Assembly: GCF_965283645.1 (NCBI RefSeq)
Contig: NZ_CBDIPG010000001.1
Span: 5,394,001-5,458,000, forward strand
Reading direction: 5' to 3'
Source of the DNA: Kordia sp965283645
GTDB taxonomy: Bacteria; Bacteroidota; Bacteroidia; Flavobacteriales; Flavobacteriaceae
DNA length: 64,000 nt
The position numbers and the translations under genes were made by a program. Each line of letters begins with the position of its first letter. Position 1 is the first letter of the stretch. This document shows, piece after piece, positions 37,301 to 44,902 of this stretch. The notes below the pieces were generated by a model that was not told the DNA's origin, did not search any database, and was given only the letters and a program-made list of their open reading frames with translations.

Positions 37301-38264
37301 GATTTTCAGAGGAGTTTCAACTGGTTGCAATGATGTTTTTATAGTCTCTGAAGAAATTAAGAATCAAATTACGTCTTCAAGTGTTTTAAGAAAAATCTTT
37401 ACTGGAAAAGAAGTTAAAAGATATAGAGCTGAATTTCAAAGTTTATATCTATTATTCATTGATTGGGATTATGATTTAGATACTAATGATGAATTAAAAG
37501 AATATTTACTATCTCATAAAATTAAATTGGAAAAAAGACCTGAGGTAAAACAAGGAAGATTTAATTGGTGGTGTTTAAGTAGGTATGGAAGTAAAAATTC
37601 GCATTTACTTTCCGAACCCAAAATTATTTATCCAAGAATAAATAACAAGTGTAACTTTTTTTTAGATGAGACAGGAGAATTTAGTTTGTCAGATAATAAT
37701 TTTTTCATTAGCTCGGGAAGTAAAAGTTTATTAGCTTTTTTAAATAGTTCATTGACTTTCTTCTTCTTAAAAAATAACTGTACAACTTTACAAGGAGGAT
37801 ATTTAGACTTTAGAAGACCATCAGTAGAAAAAATTCCAATACACAAACATTTGATGAAAATAGAAAAAGAACTAATAGTTTTTAGTGATGAACAGCTAAA
37901 AAACAATAATGAATATTCTATTTTGAATATCAAATTCCAAACCTATCTAAAACACAAATTCCAACTCGAAAAACTCTCCAAAAAACTCCAAAACTGGCAT
38001 CAACTTTCTTTTGGCGACTTTATAAAAGAACTCAACAAAGCTATAAAATCAACTAATAAACTAAGAGCCAAAGAAGAAAAAGAACTCATTGCCGTATTGA
38101 CAAAAAGTGATGAGTTTGAATGGTTAACATTGTTTGAAACCAAGCAAAAAGAAGCACAAGAACTACAAACACTAATAAATGCTACCGACAAACAAATTGA
38201 CCAAATGGTGTACAAACTCTATGAACTTACGGAAGAAGAAATTGCCATTGTAGAAGCTTCGTAA
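34350..38264 (+). CDS. type IIG restriction-modification enzyme (Eco57I-like) with inserted RAYT/Y1 transposase domain
   Basis: 1304 residues; one polypeptide with nuclease, N6-adenine methylase and target recognition. Residues about 80-130 carry a PD-(D/E)xK-type nuclease signature (KADGAILKED...GVIELKGT). Methylase motif I is DPACGSGAFL (about 471) and motif IV is GNPPYV (about 810). Between FPQVFRE (about 585) and GGFDVVIGNPPY lies an extra 200 residues resembling a REP-associated tyrosine transposase: YHITTAIHDSRTSARM, the HUH-type CADHIHLLL (His-x-His), IMQKIKSITAKHVN, LWQQKYSAP and LKYIQTNR with a candidate catalytic Tyr. This insert also encodes repeated ITREHAPLR peptides from REP-like palindromes. 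The C-terminal part is the TaqI-like specificity domain and a coiled coil. Cytoplasmic; single gene, probably defence. Confidence 0.9.
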   Translation: MALYQKSVVNTYLKQQNFTQLQKAYKKYAKYFLSPAIQENIRHTKEEQYQGLFLTELFVNVLNYTLKPNKDFNLVAEYKNQNNARKADGAILKEDNAIGVIELKGTKTKDLESIRRQAFDYKANQKGCVYVITSNFEKLRFYINDATEFEEFNLFKLTEERFALLYLCLHKDNILLNVPLKIKEASIQEEEQITKDFYKDYSLFKRELYRDLVKRNGKRLKNISYEEFTANTNATEEETAAEYLRLEKNVKLTLFKKSQKLIDRFLFIFFAEDRDLLPPNLTMKILEDWNRLKELDEVVPLYKRFKLYFKYLDEGRKGTDKKAEIYAYNGGLFKQDTILDSLEIDDNLLHTYTYKLARYDFDSQVDVNILGHIFENSLNEIESINAEIEGADFDKQKSKRKKDGVFYTPKYITKYIVENTIGKLCEEKKAELHLKEEEYYKGRKNRNKTTIQKLVAILDAYREWLLQLTICDPACGSGAFLNQALDFLIAEHNYINELKAKILGGTIVFSDIENTVLENNIYGVDLNEESVEIAKLSLWLRTAQPRRKLNDLSSNIKCGNSLIDSKTVAGSKAFHWETEFPQVFREKNKKAYHITTAIHDSRTSARMVKYKVRERRDLGTNPYPNVIYFTPEDDLLISQTIATIVAEDKLNLLAYNICADHIHLLLVCELEAIPAIMQKIKSITAKHVNNTRYDADITREHVDITREHAPLRNRNEDADSITREHAPLRNLHAPLRKKKRKPLWQQKYSAPKEITTEEQLHNTLKYIQTNRSKHELPKHSKAVQKTITEMCCSVSDAFTTEYTGGFDVVIGNPPYVRQELFKEVKPYLEKNYKCYNSIADLYTYFIEKGINLMNEKGLFSFILPNKFLKATYGKNIRKVIKEEANLELLFDFDDYPVFADATTYPIIYILNKKKNNINNTFLYSEINKRENTVDPIALLELKKQEVSFSSLTDKEWSFSNINVSALFNKIKSKSVPLKEVVSDKIFRGVSTGCNDVFIVSEEIKNQITSSSVLRKIFTGKEVKRYRAEFQSLYLLFIDWDYDLDTNDELKEYLLSHKIKLEKRPEVKQGRFNWWCLSRYGSKNSHLLSEPKIIYPRINNKCNFFLDETGEFSLSDNNFFISSGSKSLLAFLNSSLTFFFLKNNCTTLQGGYLDFRRPSVEKIPIHKHLMKIEKELIVFSDEQLKNNNEYSILNIKFQTYLKHKFQLEKLSKKLQNWHQLSFGDFIKELNKAIKSTNKLRAKEEKELIAVLTKSDEFEWLTLFETKQKEAQELQTLINATDKQIDQMVYKLYELTEEEIAIVEAS
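36442..36554. repeat. REP-like palindromes inside the type IIG coding sequence
   Basis: Four related pieces: a half-site at 36442-36453, a perfect 20-bp palindrome CAAGGGAGCATGCTCCCTTG at 36463-36482, a one-mismatch copy at 36514-36533 and a half-site at 36542-36554. All lie in frame and are translated as (I)TREHAPLR. They sit within the RAYT-like insert, between its HUH motif and its LWQQKY segment. Confidence 0.9.
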
Positions 38265-38335
38265 GCTTTTTGCAATTTTTCTGATAATTTAAAAATAGTA
38301 AAATAGTATAGTGTAGATTAAAAAAAACTGAAAAC

Positions 38336-38956
38336 CTACGCCTTCTTAATATCCCGAACATACAAACCCGTATACTTTTTAATCGTATCAATATCAACAC
38401 CGTCAGCTTTCATCTTACGCGCAATATCCATAGCCTTTTCTCTCTCCGCCTTATCACGTTCAATACGTAATTTCATTTCCTTCATGGCTTCGCTTTCGCG
38501 GTCTTTTACTTCGTAGAGTCCGTTTTTGCGGAGTTTGTCCATAATGCCTTTATCTTTAAAGCTGGTAAAGCCACTTTCGGTAATTATTAAATGATCAACC
38601 ACATCAATATTAATCAGTTTTCCAACCTTTAGCATATGATCGGTAAAATCTTTGTCCGTGTGAGACGGTTTTAAGTTTCCACTCGGATGGTTGTGTACCA
38701 AAATCATTTTTACGGCTAGTTTGTAAATGCCCATACGGAACACATCGGGCGGATTCACATTTACGCGGTTTTGTGCACCAATAGCAATAAGTTCAATAAA
38801 CAGAATAGTATTGTCGGTAGCAAGCCCAACTACCCAAAAATGTTCCTGCGCTCTTCTAATTTTATTCTGACGCAGTAAAATTTGTTGCATTACGCTGTAT
38901 ATATCATACGCATTAAGGACTTGTATTTTCTGTGCTGAGGTCAGTCGTACGTTCAT
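38336..38956 (-). CDS. RadC-like JAB/MPN domain protein
   Basis: 206 residues. The JAMM metal site is intact: LVHNHPSGNLKPSHTDKDF (His-x-His, Ser, Asp), with the upstream Glu probably in LFIELIAIG. The usual RadC N-terminal helix-hairpin-helix is missing and a Lys/Glu-rich helical tail is present, as in the short RadC-like proteins of mobile and defence loci. Despite the name, a repair role is not supported for this family; metal-dependent isopeptidase-like activity is the structural expectation. Convergent with the type IIG gene (71-bp gap). Confidence 0.88.
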   Translation of the reverse strand: MNVRLTSAQKIQVLNAYDIYSVMQQILLRQNKIRRAQEHFWVVGLATDNTILFIELIAIGAQNRVNVNPPDVFRMGIYKLAVKMILVHNHPSGNLKPSHTDKDFTDHMLKVGKLINIDVVDHLIITESGFTSFKDKGIMDKLRKNGLYEVKDRESEAMKEMKLRIERDKAEREKAMDIARKMKADGVDIDTIKKYTGLYVRDIKKA

Positions 38957-39259
38957 AATTCAAATATACGTGTTATTGTTTTAAATATACTACAAAAATA
39001 TAAGTTGGTAGCACATTAAGTGTTTGCATGAAGCGGAGTTAAAAATGTGGTTGGTTATTACGGAGTTTGGTTTTGAGTTTTGGATGTTTGGTAGTTTTAA
39101 AGTGTTATTTGAGCTACTTGAAAACCTAATAAATACTTCGGCGGCTTAGTGTAAACAAATAAAAAAAGTATATGAGTCGTAATTTAGGAGTACGTACAAA
39201 ATAAATTAAAATTTAATAGCTACCCAAAAACTACAACTCATACCTAAGTAGTTGCTTCG
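38957..39259. other. intergenic region, nothing recognised
   Basis: About 300 bp separating the RadC-like gene from RiPP block 2; no gene-like frame and no clear stem-loop found. Confidence 0.4.
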
Positions 39260-39511
39260 TTAACAAATTGGGGCAATAGTAGTTGCTAGTGGTGGACAGT
39301 TAAACCGAGAACAGAAATTTGTACACAAAAAGCTGTCTAGTTCACATTGTACGCCAGTAGCACACAAGCCGCTCACACACGCCGCATTGGTGTCTACACA
39401 ACCTGCATAGAGTGTTGGTGCAGGTACTTGGTTGTTGCCGCCAACTTTGCTGCTAAGGTTTACAATTAATTTTTTGTTTAATGATAGTCCGTGTAGTTGC
39501 TTTTTTTTCAT
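39260..39511 (-). CDS. RiPP-like precursor peptide with eight-Cys core
   Basis: 83 residues. Leader MKKKQLHGLSLNKKLIVNLS ends KVGG; the core has eight cysteines spaced through Thr/Ser-rich sequence (GCVDTNAACVSGLCATGVQC and so on) and ends APIC. Same family as the other precursors in the window. A degenerate TACGG palindrome lies 56 bp upstream. No maturation enzymes nearby. Confidence 0.72.
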   Translation of the reverse strand: MKKKQLHGLSLNKKLIVNLSSKVGGNNQVPAPTLYAGCVDTNAACVSGLCATGVQCELDSFLCTNFCSRFNCPPLATTIAPIC

Positions 39512-39566
39512 TTTGTATAGATTAAAGTTATAGTTGAAAAAGTACTACAAAGCATCAATGTTTTGT

Positions 39567-39581
39567 TACGGAAATACCTTA
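39567..39581. promoter_or_regulatory. degenerate TACGG-type site before a RiPP gene
   Basis: TACGGAAATACCTTA matches TACGGTTTTACCGTA at 11 of 15 positions and lies 56 bp before the ATG at 39511, a similar distance to the site before block 1. Weak on its own. Confidence 0.3.
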
Positions 39582-39642
39582 TTTAACAGTAATTGAATGT
39601 GTTAAAGTTGTAAAACGTGTAGGAAAGAAAAATAATTGCAAG

Positions 39643-39670
39643 AAAAAAGCGAGCCGAAGCTCGCTTTGTT
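39643..39670 (-). terminator. intrinsic terminator with TTCG loop after a RiPP gene
   Basis: On the minus strand GCGAGC-TTCG-GCTCGC followed by TTTTTTCT, starting 3 bp after the stop of the peptide gene at 39673. Stable tetraloop and T run make this a textbook rho-independent terminator. Confidence 0.88.
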
Positions 39671-39672
39671 AG

Positions 39673-39813
39673 TTATAACGGATAACAGCAATGTTCTCGC
39701 GTACCATTTTGCGCGTTGGAATGTGAATATCCTCTTCCTTTAACACGCGAAGTGTCCAATGTTGAAATTGCCTTTTTGTTTAACGTTAGCACTTTTAAAT
39801 GTTGCTTTTTCAT
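39673..39813 (-). CDS. short RiPP-like precursor peptide
   Basis: 46 residues, read directly from the reverse strand: MKKQHLKVLTLNKKAISTLD, then RVKGRG and a short core ending EHCCYPL. The leader matches the other precursors, but the usual GG is replaced by KGRG and the core has only one Cys pair. It has its own TTCG-loop terminator immediately after the stop, which supports that it is a real transcription unit. Confidence 0.65.
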   Translation of the reverse strand: MKKQHLKVLTLNKKAISTLDTSRVKGRGYSHSNAQNGTREHCCYPL

Positions 39814-39919
39814 ACTACAATGGTTTAAATTAATAATGATAAAATGTAAACAAATAGTAGGATGAACGCGTACGAGTTATCATTAATTACTTAAAAATAC
39901 GTACGTGTGTGTACACGGA

Positions 39920-40165
39920 CTATCCATGCATACAAGCGGAAGCAGGTTTTGTATCAATATCTACAAACCTAGTTTTTGGAACACCTACAGGGCAAATTCC
40001 TTCAGAATCACATACCGCCAATTTTGAACAACCGCCTACCGTTGCATAATCTGTGGTGCGAATGATAATAGTAATAACGTCCGTTCCACCAGTAAGAGTT
40101 TTGGCAGTTAAACTAGAAATTGTTGACTTTGTTAAGTGTAAACTTTTTAGATTCTTTTTTTTCAT
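39920..40165 (-). CDS. RiPP-like precursor peptide
   Basis: 81 residues. Leader MKKKNLKSLHLTKSTISSLT ends TLTGG; the core starts TDVITIIIRTTDY and has four cysteines (GGCSKLAVCDSEGICPVG, then ACMHG). Close paralogue of the next gene upstream (both have TD-I...IIRT and CSK...CDS in the core), so they arose by tandem duplication. Gap between them 48 bp. Confidence 0.75.
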   Translation of the reverse strand: MKKKNLKSLHLTKSTISSLTAKTLTGGTDVITIIIRTTDYATVGGCSKLAVCDSEGICPVGVPKTRFVDIDTKPASACMHG

Positions 40166-40213
40166 AATTGAGAAGTTTTAAAAGGTTTTAATTAGATTTT
40201 ACTTGGTAGTATT

Positions 40214-40453
40214 TTAACAAATAGGACGCGTTTCCGTATCAAATTCATTTGTTTTACACACATGGGCAGTACATGCCGCAATAGAATCACACTCCATGTA
40301 TTTAGAACATGTTGTTGCCGTAGCCTGCGGAATAGGAATGGTACGAATAATAGAAGTGATAAAAATATCAGTACCTCCAGAAATAGTGTACATATTCAAA
40401 TTAGAAATAGTTGCTTTTTTGACGTGTAAGCTTTTTAGGTTCTTTTTTTTCAT
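40214..40453 (-). CDS. RiPP-like precursor peptide
   Basis: 79 residues. Leader MKKKNLKSLHVKKATISNLN ends TISGG; the core TDIFITSIIRTIPIPQ... holds five cysteines and ends ETRPIC. Paralogue of the gene at 39920. First gene of block 2; a TACGG palindrome lies 83 bp upstream of its ATG. Confidence 0.75.
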   Translation of the reverse strand: MKKKNLKSLHVKKATISNLNMYTISGGTDIFITSIIRTIPIPQATATTCSKYMECDSIAACTAHVCKTNEFDTETRPIC

Positions 40454-40840
40454 GATTGTGAAGTTTTAAAAAAGGTTCTTTTTAGGTAATTATAGTTTTC
40501 ATTTAAAAAGGTATAAAGAAAACCTAACTAATAACTACGGTTTTACCGTAAAACTAATGTTTACTATTTGTGAATGAGAAGGTTATGTATTTCTTTAGTA
40601 TTTAGGTGTAAGTATTGAGTATTGAGATTCTTGGAATGTTAAATGTTGCGTTTTAAATATAAGCTTCGAATAACAAATCAATAGAAATACAAAATGCAAA
40701 CGCTACATGTAAAATGTAACAGTATTGTAACCGACAACCAGCAACTGTTACATTGAGCGGAGTTGAGATGCAGTTATAACTATACGTTTTTGGTTCGTAA
40801 CATTAAGCATTGAGAAGTAAACCAATTAGTTATAAAGCAA
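40454..40840. other. upstream region of RiPP block 2
   Basis: Holds the palindrome at 40536-40550 and otherwise no gene-like frame. The rest is AT-rich and ends at the hairpin next to the island boundary. Confidence 0.4.
40536..40550. promoter_or_regulatory. TACGG-type palindrome upstream of RiPP block 2
   Basis: TACGGTTTTACCGTA, differing by one base from the site before block 1, and in both cases followed by AAAA/AAAC. Arms pair fully apart from the central bases. Likely operator shared by the two peptide blocks. Confidence 0.5.
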
Positions 40841-40866
40841 AAAACCGAAACTTTCGTTTCGGTTTT
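40841..40866. terminator. hairpin flanking the left end of the tRNA island
   Basis: AAAACCGAAA and TTTCGGTTTT form a perfect stem with a 6-base loop, A run before and T run after, so it can act in both directions. It lies 4 bp before the copy of the tRNA-Ser 3' end, so it was probably the tRNA's own terminator before the island inserted. Confidence 0.7.
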
Positions 40867-40870
40867 CTAA

Positions 40871-40893
40871 GCGGAGAAAGAGGTATTTGAACC
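40871..40893. other. attL: copy of the tRNA-Ser 3' end
   Basis: GCGGAGAAAGAGGTATTTGA plus ACC, differing from the intact tRNA end at 51037-51059 at two positions. Same orientation as the tRNA copy, as expected for the far junction of an element that integrated at the gene's 3' end. Confidence 0.8.
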
Positions 40894-41001
40894 TTGACAT
40901 TTTAACATATCTGAATTATATTAAACTTCTAATTGTCAATAACTTAGTTGATAAGTCCATACGTAGGTATTATCTTAAAATACTATTAAATAGTACATTT
41001 A

Positions 41002-41027
41002 CTGTCAACGATACTGTCAACTCAAAA
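41002..41027. repeat. integrase arm-type direct repeat, left copy
   Basis: Two TGTCAAC sites 12 bp apart (41003 and 41015) within a 26-bp segment that recurs at 50973-50998 with one mismatch. Its position just inside the end and 8 bp before the integrase start suits arm-type binding sites, which would also let the integrase control its own gene. Confidence 0.65.
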
Positions 41028-41034
41028 TTAGAAG

Positions 41035-42309
41035 ATGAAAAGTACATTCTTTTTAAGAAAACCCAATGATAACAAGGAAACTTCGATATTATTTTCTGCA
41101 TACATCAAAAATGAAGGACGAAAATTTGTCTATTCTACGGGCGAAACTGTCAACCCAAAGGATTGGGACTTCGATAACAGACAACCAAAACATTTACAAG
41201 ATAAAACCGAAAAAGGCAATAAGCACAGGGTTTTAAAGCGACAATTAGACCGTTATAGTAGTTTTTATGTTGATTTGGTTCAAAATTATAAATTGACAAG
41301 GCGTGACCTCATCATTTCAGACATACGAAGTGATTTTGATACAGAATTTAAACGCACAAAATCAATAGCGAGCAAGTTTTTTGAAGTGTATGATATATTT
41401 CTTACTGAAAAGAAAAACGATTATACAGAAGATGCAAATTCTCAAACTACTATAAAACGATATGAGTATAATAAAAAACTGTTGATTGATTTTGAAACAT
41501 ATCTAAAAAAGAAAATTCATTTCAATCAAATTAATAAAACTTTCTACAATTCACTTATTGACTTTTGTATCAATCAAAAGAAACATTCAGCAAATACTGT
41601 AAGAAGAAATGTAGGCTTATTCAAAACGTTTCTTTATTGGTCATTAGAAAACGGTTATACCTATAAAACAGACTTCCAAAAGTTCAAAGCACCCAAAGCA
41701 CAACAAACGGATGAGGTTGCACTTACTTTAGACCAAGTACAAGAAATATTTGGATACGATCTAACAAAAAACGAGCGACTAGAAAAAGTACGTGATTTGT
41801 TTGTTTTTGGTTGTGCTACGGGTATGCGTTATAGCAACTATTCCAAAGTAAATAAAAACGACATTCAAGGCAGTTTTATAAAAGTTAGAGATCAAAAGAA
41901 TACGGATAAAGCTTTGGAAGTTCCCTTGAATGATTTTTCAATGTATGTGTTAAAAAAATATGATTACAAGCTACCTAAATTATCAAATCAAAAATTCAAC
42001 GATTACATAAAAGAAGTATTCAAACTTATTGGTTATGATGAACACACAAAGAAAACTATAAAAGTTGGAAAAAAAATCATTGAGCAAATCAACCCATTAT
42101 ACGAACGTATAAGTTCACATACCGCCCGTAGAAGCTTTATAACCATAATGAAAAATAAAAAAATTCCCGATAAGGTAATCATGAGTTATACAGGACATAA
42201 AAGCTTAGAGGTTTTTAATAAGTACTACAAGCCTAACAATGACGAAAGAAAGGATTTTATGCAGAACGTTTGGAAAATGGAAAATGCACAACTTAAAAAA
42301 GTGAATTAA
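41035..42309 (+). CDS. int: tyrosine recombinase/integrase of the island
   Basis: 424 residues: N-terminal arm-binding domain (ETSILFSAYIKNEGRKFVYS), SAM-like core-binding domain (about 110-210), catalytic domain with Arg in CATGMRYSNYS, SSHTARRSF (His-x-x-Arg), GHKSLEVF (His) and nucleophile Tyr in NKYYK. All catalytic residues are present. This is the Bacteroidetes phage-integrase-SAM type used by ICEs and islands. It should integrate into and excise from the tRNA-Ser site. The next gene starts at the base after its stop. Confidence 0.95.
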   Translation: MKSTFFLRKPNDNKETSILFSAYIKNEGRKFVYSTGETVNPKDWDFDNRQPKHLQDKTEKGNKHRVLKRQLDRYSSFYVDLVQNYKLTRRDLIISDIRSDFDTEFKRTKSIASKFFEVYDIFLTEKKNDYTEDANSQTTIKRYEYNKKLLIDFETYLKKKIHFNQINKTFYNSLIDFCINQKKHSANTVRRNVGLFKTFLYWSLENGYTYKTDFQKFKAPKAQQTDEVALTLDQVQEIFGYDLTKNERLEKVRDLFVFGCATGMRYSNYSKVNKNDIQGSFIKVRDQKNTDKALEVPLNDFSMYVLKKYDYKLPKLSNQKFNDYIKEVFKLIGYDEHTKKTIKVGKKIIEQINPLYERISSHTARRSFITIMKNKKIPDKVIMSYTGHKSLEVFNKYYKPNNDERKDFMQNVWKMENAQLKKVN

Positions 42310-43371
42310 ATGAAAGAGAAAAAGTTAATAGGAATTGAAACACCGACTAATTTTAAACTAATAAAACTAGATGTCGGAGAAAAAATATTTGAAGATCATA
42401 AAAATGTAAAAAGCTATTTAGATTGGATAAAAGAATTTTTAGTTGATGAAAAAATATTTGAAGCTTATAATAAAAAACTGTTTCAATTTTTACATAAATC
42501 CCTTCCAAAAGAAACTCAAAATAAATGTAATCTTTGTTTTGATAAAAAAGATTATAGTTTAAAATGTTACTGCGAATATCACATAATTCAAATGTATGGC
42601 TCTTTTGCATTAGCTGGCTCACAGTTTGTTGAAATTGTTTTGAGTAATCAATTTATATTTGAGGATAAGAAAGTTTTATTTGATCTTACAAAGCAGTTTT
42701 TTACGTGCTTTCATTTTATTATGGGAAAAGGTGCAATGTATTATGACCAAGACATAATAGTTCGCTATTGTGTGAATGCAAATTTGAATGCTATTGCAGA
42801 AGTGTTTAAAAAATCTGACCCTGTAGAAAACATAAAAGTATCAAATGAAACATTAAATAATTTGAATAAAGAAGTAAGGGAAGATAAATTTTTTGAACGA
42901 GAGGATTTTGAATACAAACCTTTTCAACAGGGTTTTTTTAGTGAACAAATAGAGATAAATAAAAATAGACATTTCGTTGTTAAAGAAAGTAAAAATCAAT
43001 CTAACAAAACTAATAAAAACGATTACAGTTTCATAAACCTATTCAAATCAAAAGAAATCTATAAAAAAGCAATCAAAACATTAAAAAATAATGGTTTCAT
43101 TGCTGAAAATAAAGGCGTTTTAAATTGGGTATTCACAGAAACTAAAGAACTTAAAACCAAGCAAACTATAATTGCGCTTTGTGTAGTATTAGAAATTAAA
43201 CAATATTTTAAACCAAGCCCGAAAGCAGTTTATAATTACCTAGAATATGAATTTGGAATTAAAATGAATAAGAGTACTTATAGTAGGTCGTCAGATGGAT
43301 TTAAAGACGATTATGAGAATGAGAAATCTACAAACTATACATATACTTCACTATTTAAAGATATATTATAA
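42310..43371 (+). CDS. hypothetical island protein following the integrase
   Basis: 353 residues, starting immediately after the integrase stop. A cysteine patch CNLCFDKKDYSLKCYCEYH (Cys-x2-Cys, Cys-x-Cys, His) could bind zinc; the remainder is helical, with a C-terminal half (SKEIYKKAIKTLKNN, then KPSPKAVYNYLEYEFGIK) reminiscent of DNA-binding or RteC-like control proteins of Bacteroidetes elements. No firm family. Probably an element maintenance or regulatory protein. Confidence 0.7.
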   Translation: MKEKKLIGIETPTNFKLIKLDVGEKIFEDHKNVKSYLDWIKEFLVDEKIFEAYNKKLFQFLHKSLPKETQNKCNLCFDKKDYSLKCYCEYHIIQMYGSFALAGSQFVEIVLSNQFIFEDKKVLFDLTKQFFTCFHFIMGKGAMYYDQDIIVRYCVNANLNAIAEVFKKSDPVENIKVSNETLNNLNKEVREDKFFEREDFEYKPFQQGFFSEQIEINKNRHFVVKESKNQSNKTNKNDYSFINLFKSKEIYKKAIKTLKNNGFIAENKGVLNWVFTETKELKTKQTIIALCVVLEIKQYFKPSPKAVYNYLEYEFGIKMNKSTYSRSSDGFKDDYENEKSTNYTYTSLFKDIL

Positions 43372-43477
43372 TACATCTTAATATTGACAACTTTTGCAAC
43401 GTTGCAGACGTTGCTATTAAGAAATGATAAATTGATTTCGCATCTATATAATTTTATCCAAAATAAAGCATATAGAT

Positions 43478-43759
43478 ATGGAACACAACAACCCATTCGA
43501 GGTAATCAATCAACGATTATCTAGTATTGAAAGCATTCTTTTAGAACTCAATACACCAAAAGAAGAAGAAGAAAAAAATGAACATCTTACTGTAAAAGAA
43601 ACAGCAGAATATCTAAAAGTTTCTACACAATCCGTACACGCTTACATCAAAAAAGGATTTATCAACGCACAAAAAGTTGGGCGTATTTTACTCATTAATC
43701 GTGCAGAATTAGAAGCTTCTCTAAAAGAAGTAAAATCACTCAAATATAAGCGCAGTTAA
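43478..43759 (+). CDS. excisionase-like MerR/HTH_17 DNA-binding protein
   Basis: 93 residues. After a coiled-coil start (FEVINQRLSSIESILLELNT) comes the helix domain EHLTVKETAEYLKVSTQSVH and AYIKKGFINAQKVGRILLI, typical of the excisionase/HTH_17 family found beside integrases in Bacteroidetes elements. Likely recombination directionality factor or regulator. Followed 22 bp later by the rep gene. Confidence 0.85.
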   Translation: MEHNNPFEVINQRLSSIESILLELNTPKEEEEKNEHLTVKETAEYLKVSTQSVHAYIKKGFINAQKVGRILLINRAELEASLKEVKSLKYKRS

Positions 43760-43780
43760 TCGCTGAAAAAGCCAAACGAT

Positions 43781-44833
43781 ATGGAAAATTCAGCGAAGCA
43801 ATTCAATACATTAGCACAAAGCGTGACAGCAAATGAGGACAAAAAACCTCAAAGTGTACAGATAGCGGGCAACGGCACGGAAATGATAGGTAACGAATCA
43901 CTACTAAACAGAGCGAAACGAAAAACAATTTCCCGTGCAATGTTATTAAGCCTTGTAGATATAGCAAAAGAAAAGGGAGATTTGGAGCGTGCGCAATCAT
44001 ATTGGAATACTTATCATTGCTGTACAAAAATTATACAACACAATAACAGACTACACGCCAATTACTGCAAAACGCGTTTCTGTACCATTTGCAATGCCAT
44101 ACGCAAAGCGGATAAGATAAACACCTATTACCCTGTATTGAAAAATTGGGAAAACCCGTATTTCGTGACCTTAACCGTAAAAGCTGTAAAGGCACAAAAA
44201 TTGAAATTATGGGTGCATGGAATGAAAAAGGCTTTCACAAAAATAAACGATAGATGCAGAAAGCGACACCAACGCGGTGCAAAGATGAGGTTAATAGGAA
44301 TTAGGTCTTTAGAATGTAATTTTAACCCACAAAAGAAAACATATAATCCACATTATCATATTATCGTGCCGAACAGGGAAACCGCACTTTATTTGATACA
44401 GGAATGGCGCAAACAATGGAACAGAAACGGACAGTTTCATTGTACAAAGAAAGCACAACACTTCAGAGAAGTTGAAAACTTAGAACGTGACTTAATAGAA
44501 ACGATTAAATACGGTACTAAGGTATTTACAGAGCCGAACCCAAACGAAAAGAAGCGCGAAAAAAAGGACTTAAAAATATATGCGCGTGCTATGGATAACA
44601 TAAACGAAGCAATGAAAGGAAAACGCATCTTTGATCGTTTTGGGTTTAACTTACCTCCACAGGAAACCAAAGAAGCAAATGTACGCACGGTTGAAAATTA
44701 TAAGATTTGGCAGTTTGCCCCCAACGCAACCGACTGGATTAACACCGATACAGGCGAATGTTTAACAGGCTATTCAATGCCTATTGATTTACAATATTTG
44801 CTTTCTGAATGTATAGATACTGAACTCTACTAG
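43781..44833 (+). CDS. rep: rolling-circle-type replication initiator (HUH Rep)
   Basis: 350 residues. Zinc-like cysteines NYCKTRFCTICNAIRKADK, motif 1 YFVTLTVKA, motif 2 YNPHYHIIV (His-x-His metal site), and a motif 3-like LIETIKYGTKV with the likely nucleophile Tyr. This is the Rep_1-type plasmid protein pattern. It suggests that the excised island replicates as a circle or is nicked for mobilisation. Cytoplasmic. No origin could be pinned down. Confidence 0.85.
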   Translation: MENSAKQFNTLAQSVTANEDKKPQSVQIAGNGTEMIGNESLLNRAKRKTISRAMLLSLVDIAKEKGDLERAQSYWNTYHCCTKIIQHNNRLHANYCKTRFCTICNAIRKADKINTYYPVLKNWENPYFVTLTVKAVKAQKLKLWVHGMKKAFTKINDRCRKRHQRGAKMRLIGIRSLECNFNPQKKTYNPHYHIIVPNRETALYLIQEWRKQWNRNGQFHCTKKAQHFREVENLERDLIETIKYGTKVFTEPNPNEKKREKKDLKIYARAMDNINEAMKGKRIFDRFGFNLPPQETKEANVRTVENYKIWQFAPNATDWINTDTGECLTGYSMPIDLQYLLSECIDTELY

Positions 44834-44855
44834 TTACAAATACTATTAGTTTTTC

Positions 44856-44863
44856 TATATTTG
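44856..44863 (+). promoter_or_regulatory. Bacteroidetes -7 element before the restriction operon
   Basis: TATATTTG fits the TAnnTTTG -7 consensus, 40 bp before the ATG at 44903. No convincing TTG-type -33 element was found, so this is tentative. Confidence 0.4.
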
Positions 44864-44902
44864 AAAAGTCAGAAATTTTTTAGCATTTGAAGAATTGAAT
44901 TT

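Noticed and set aside
40887..41069. Short open frame overlapping the integrase start
   Set aside because: It crosses the attL region and the TGTCAAC repeats, lacks a ribosome-binding site and looks like a chance frame.
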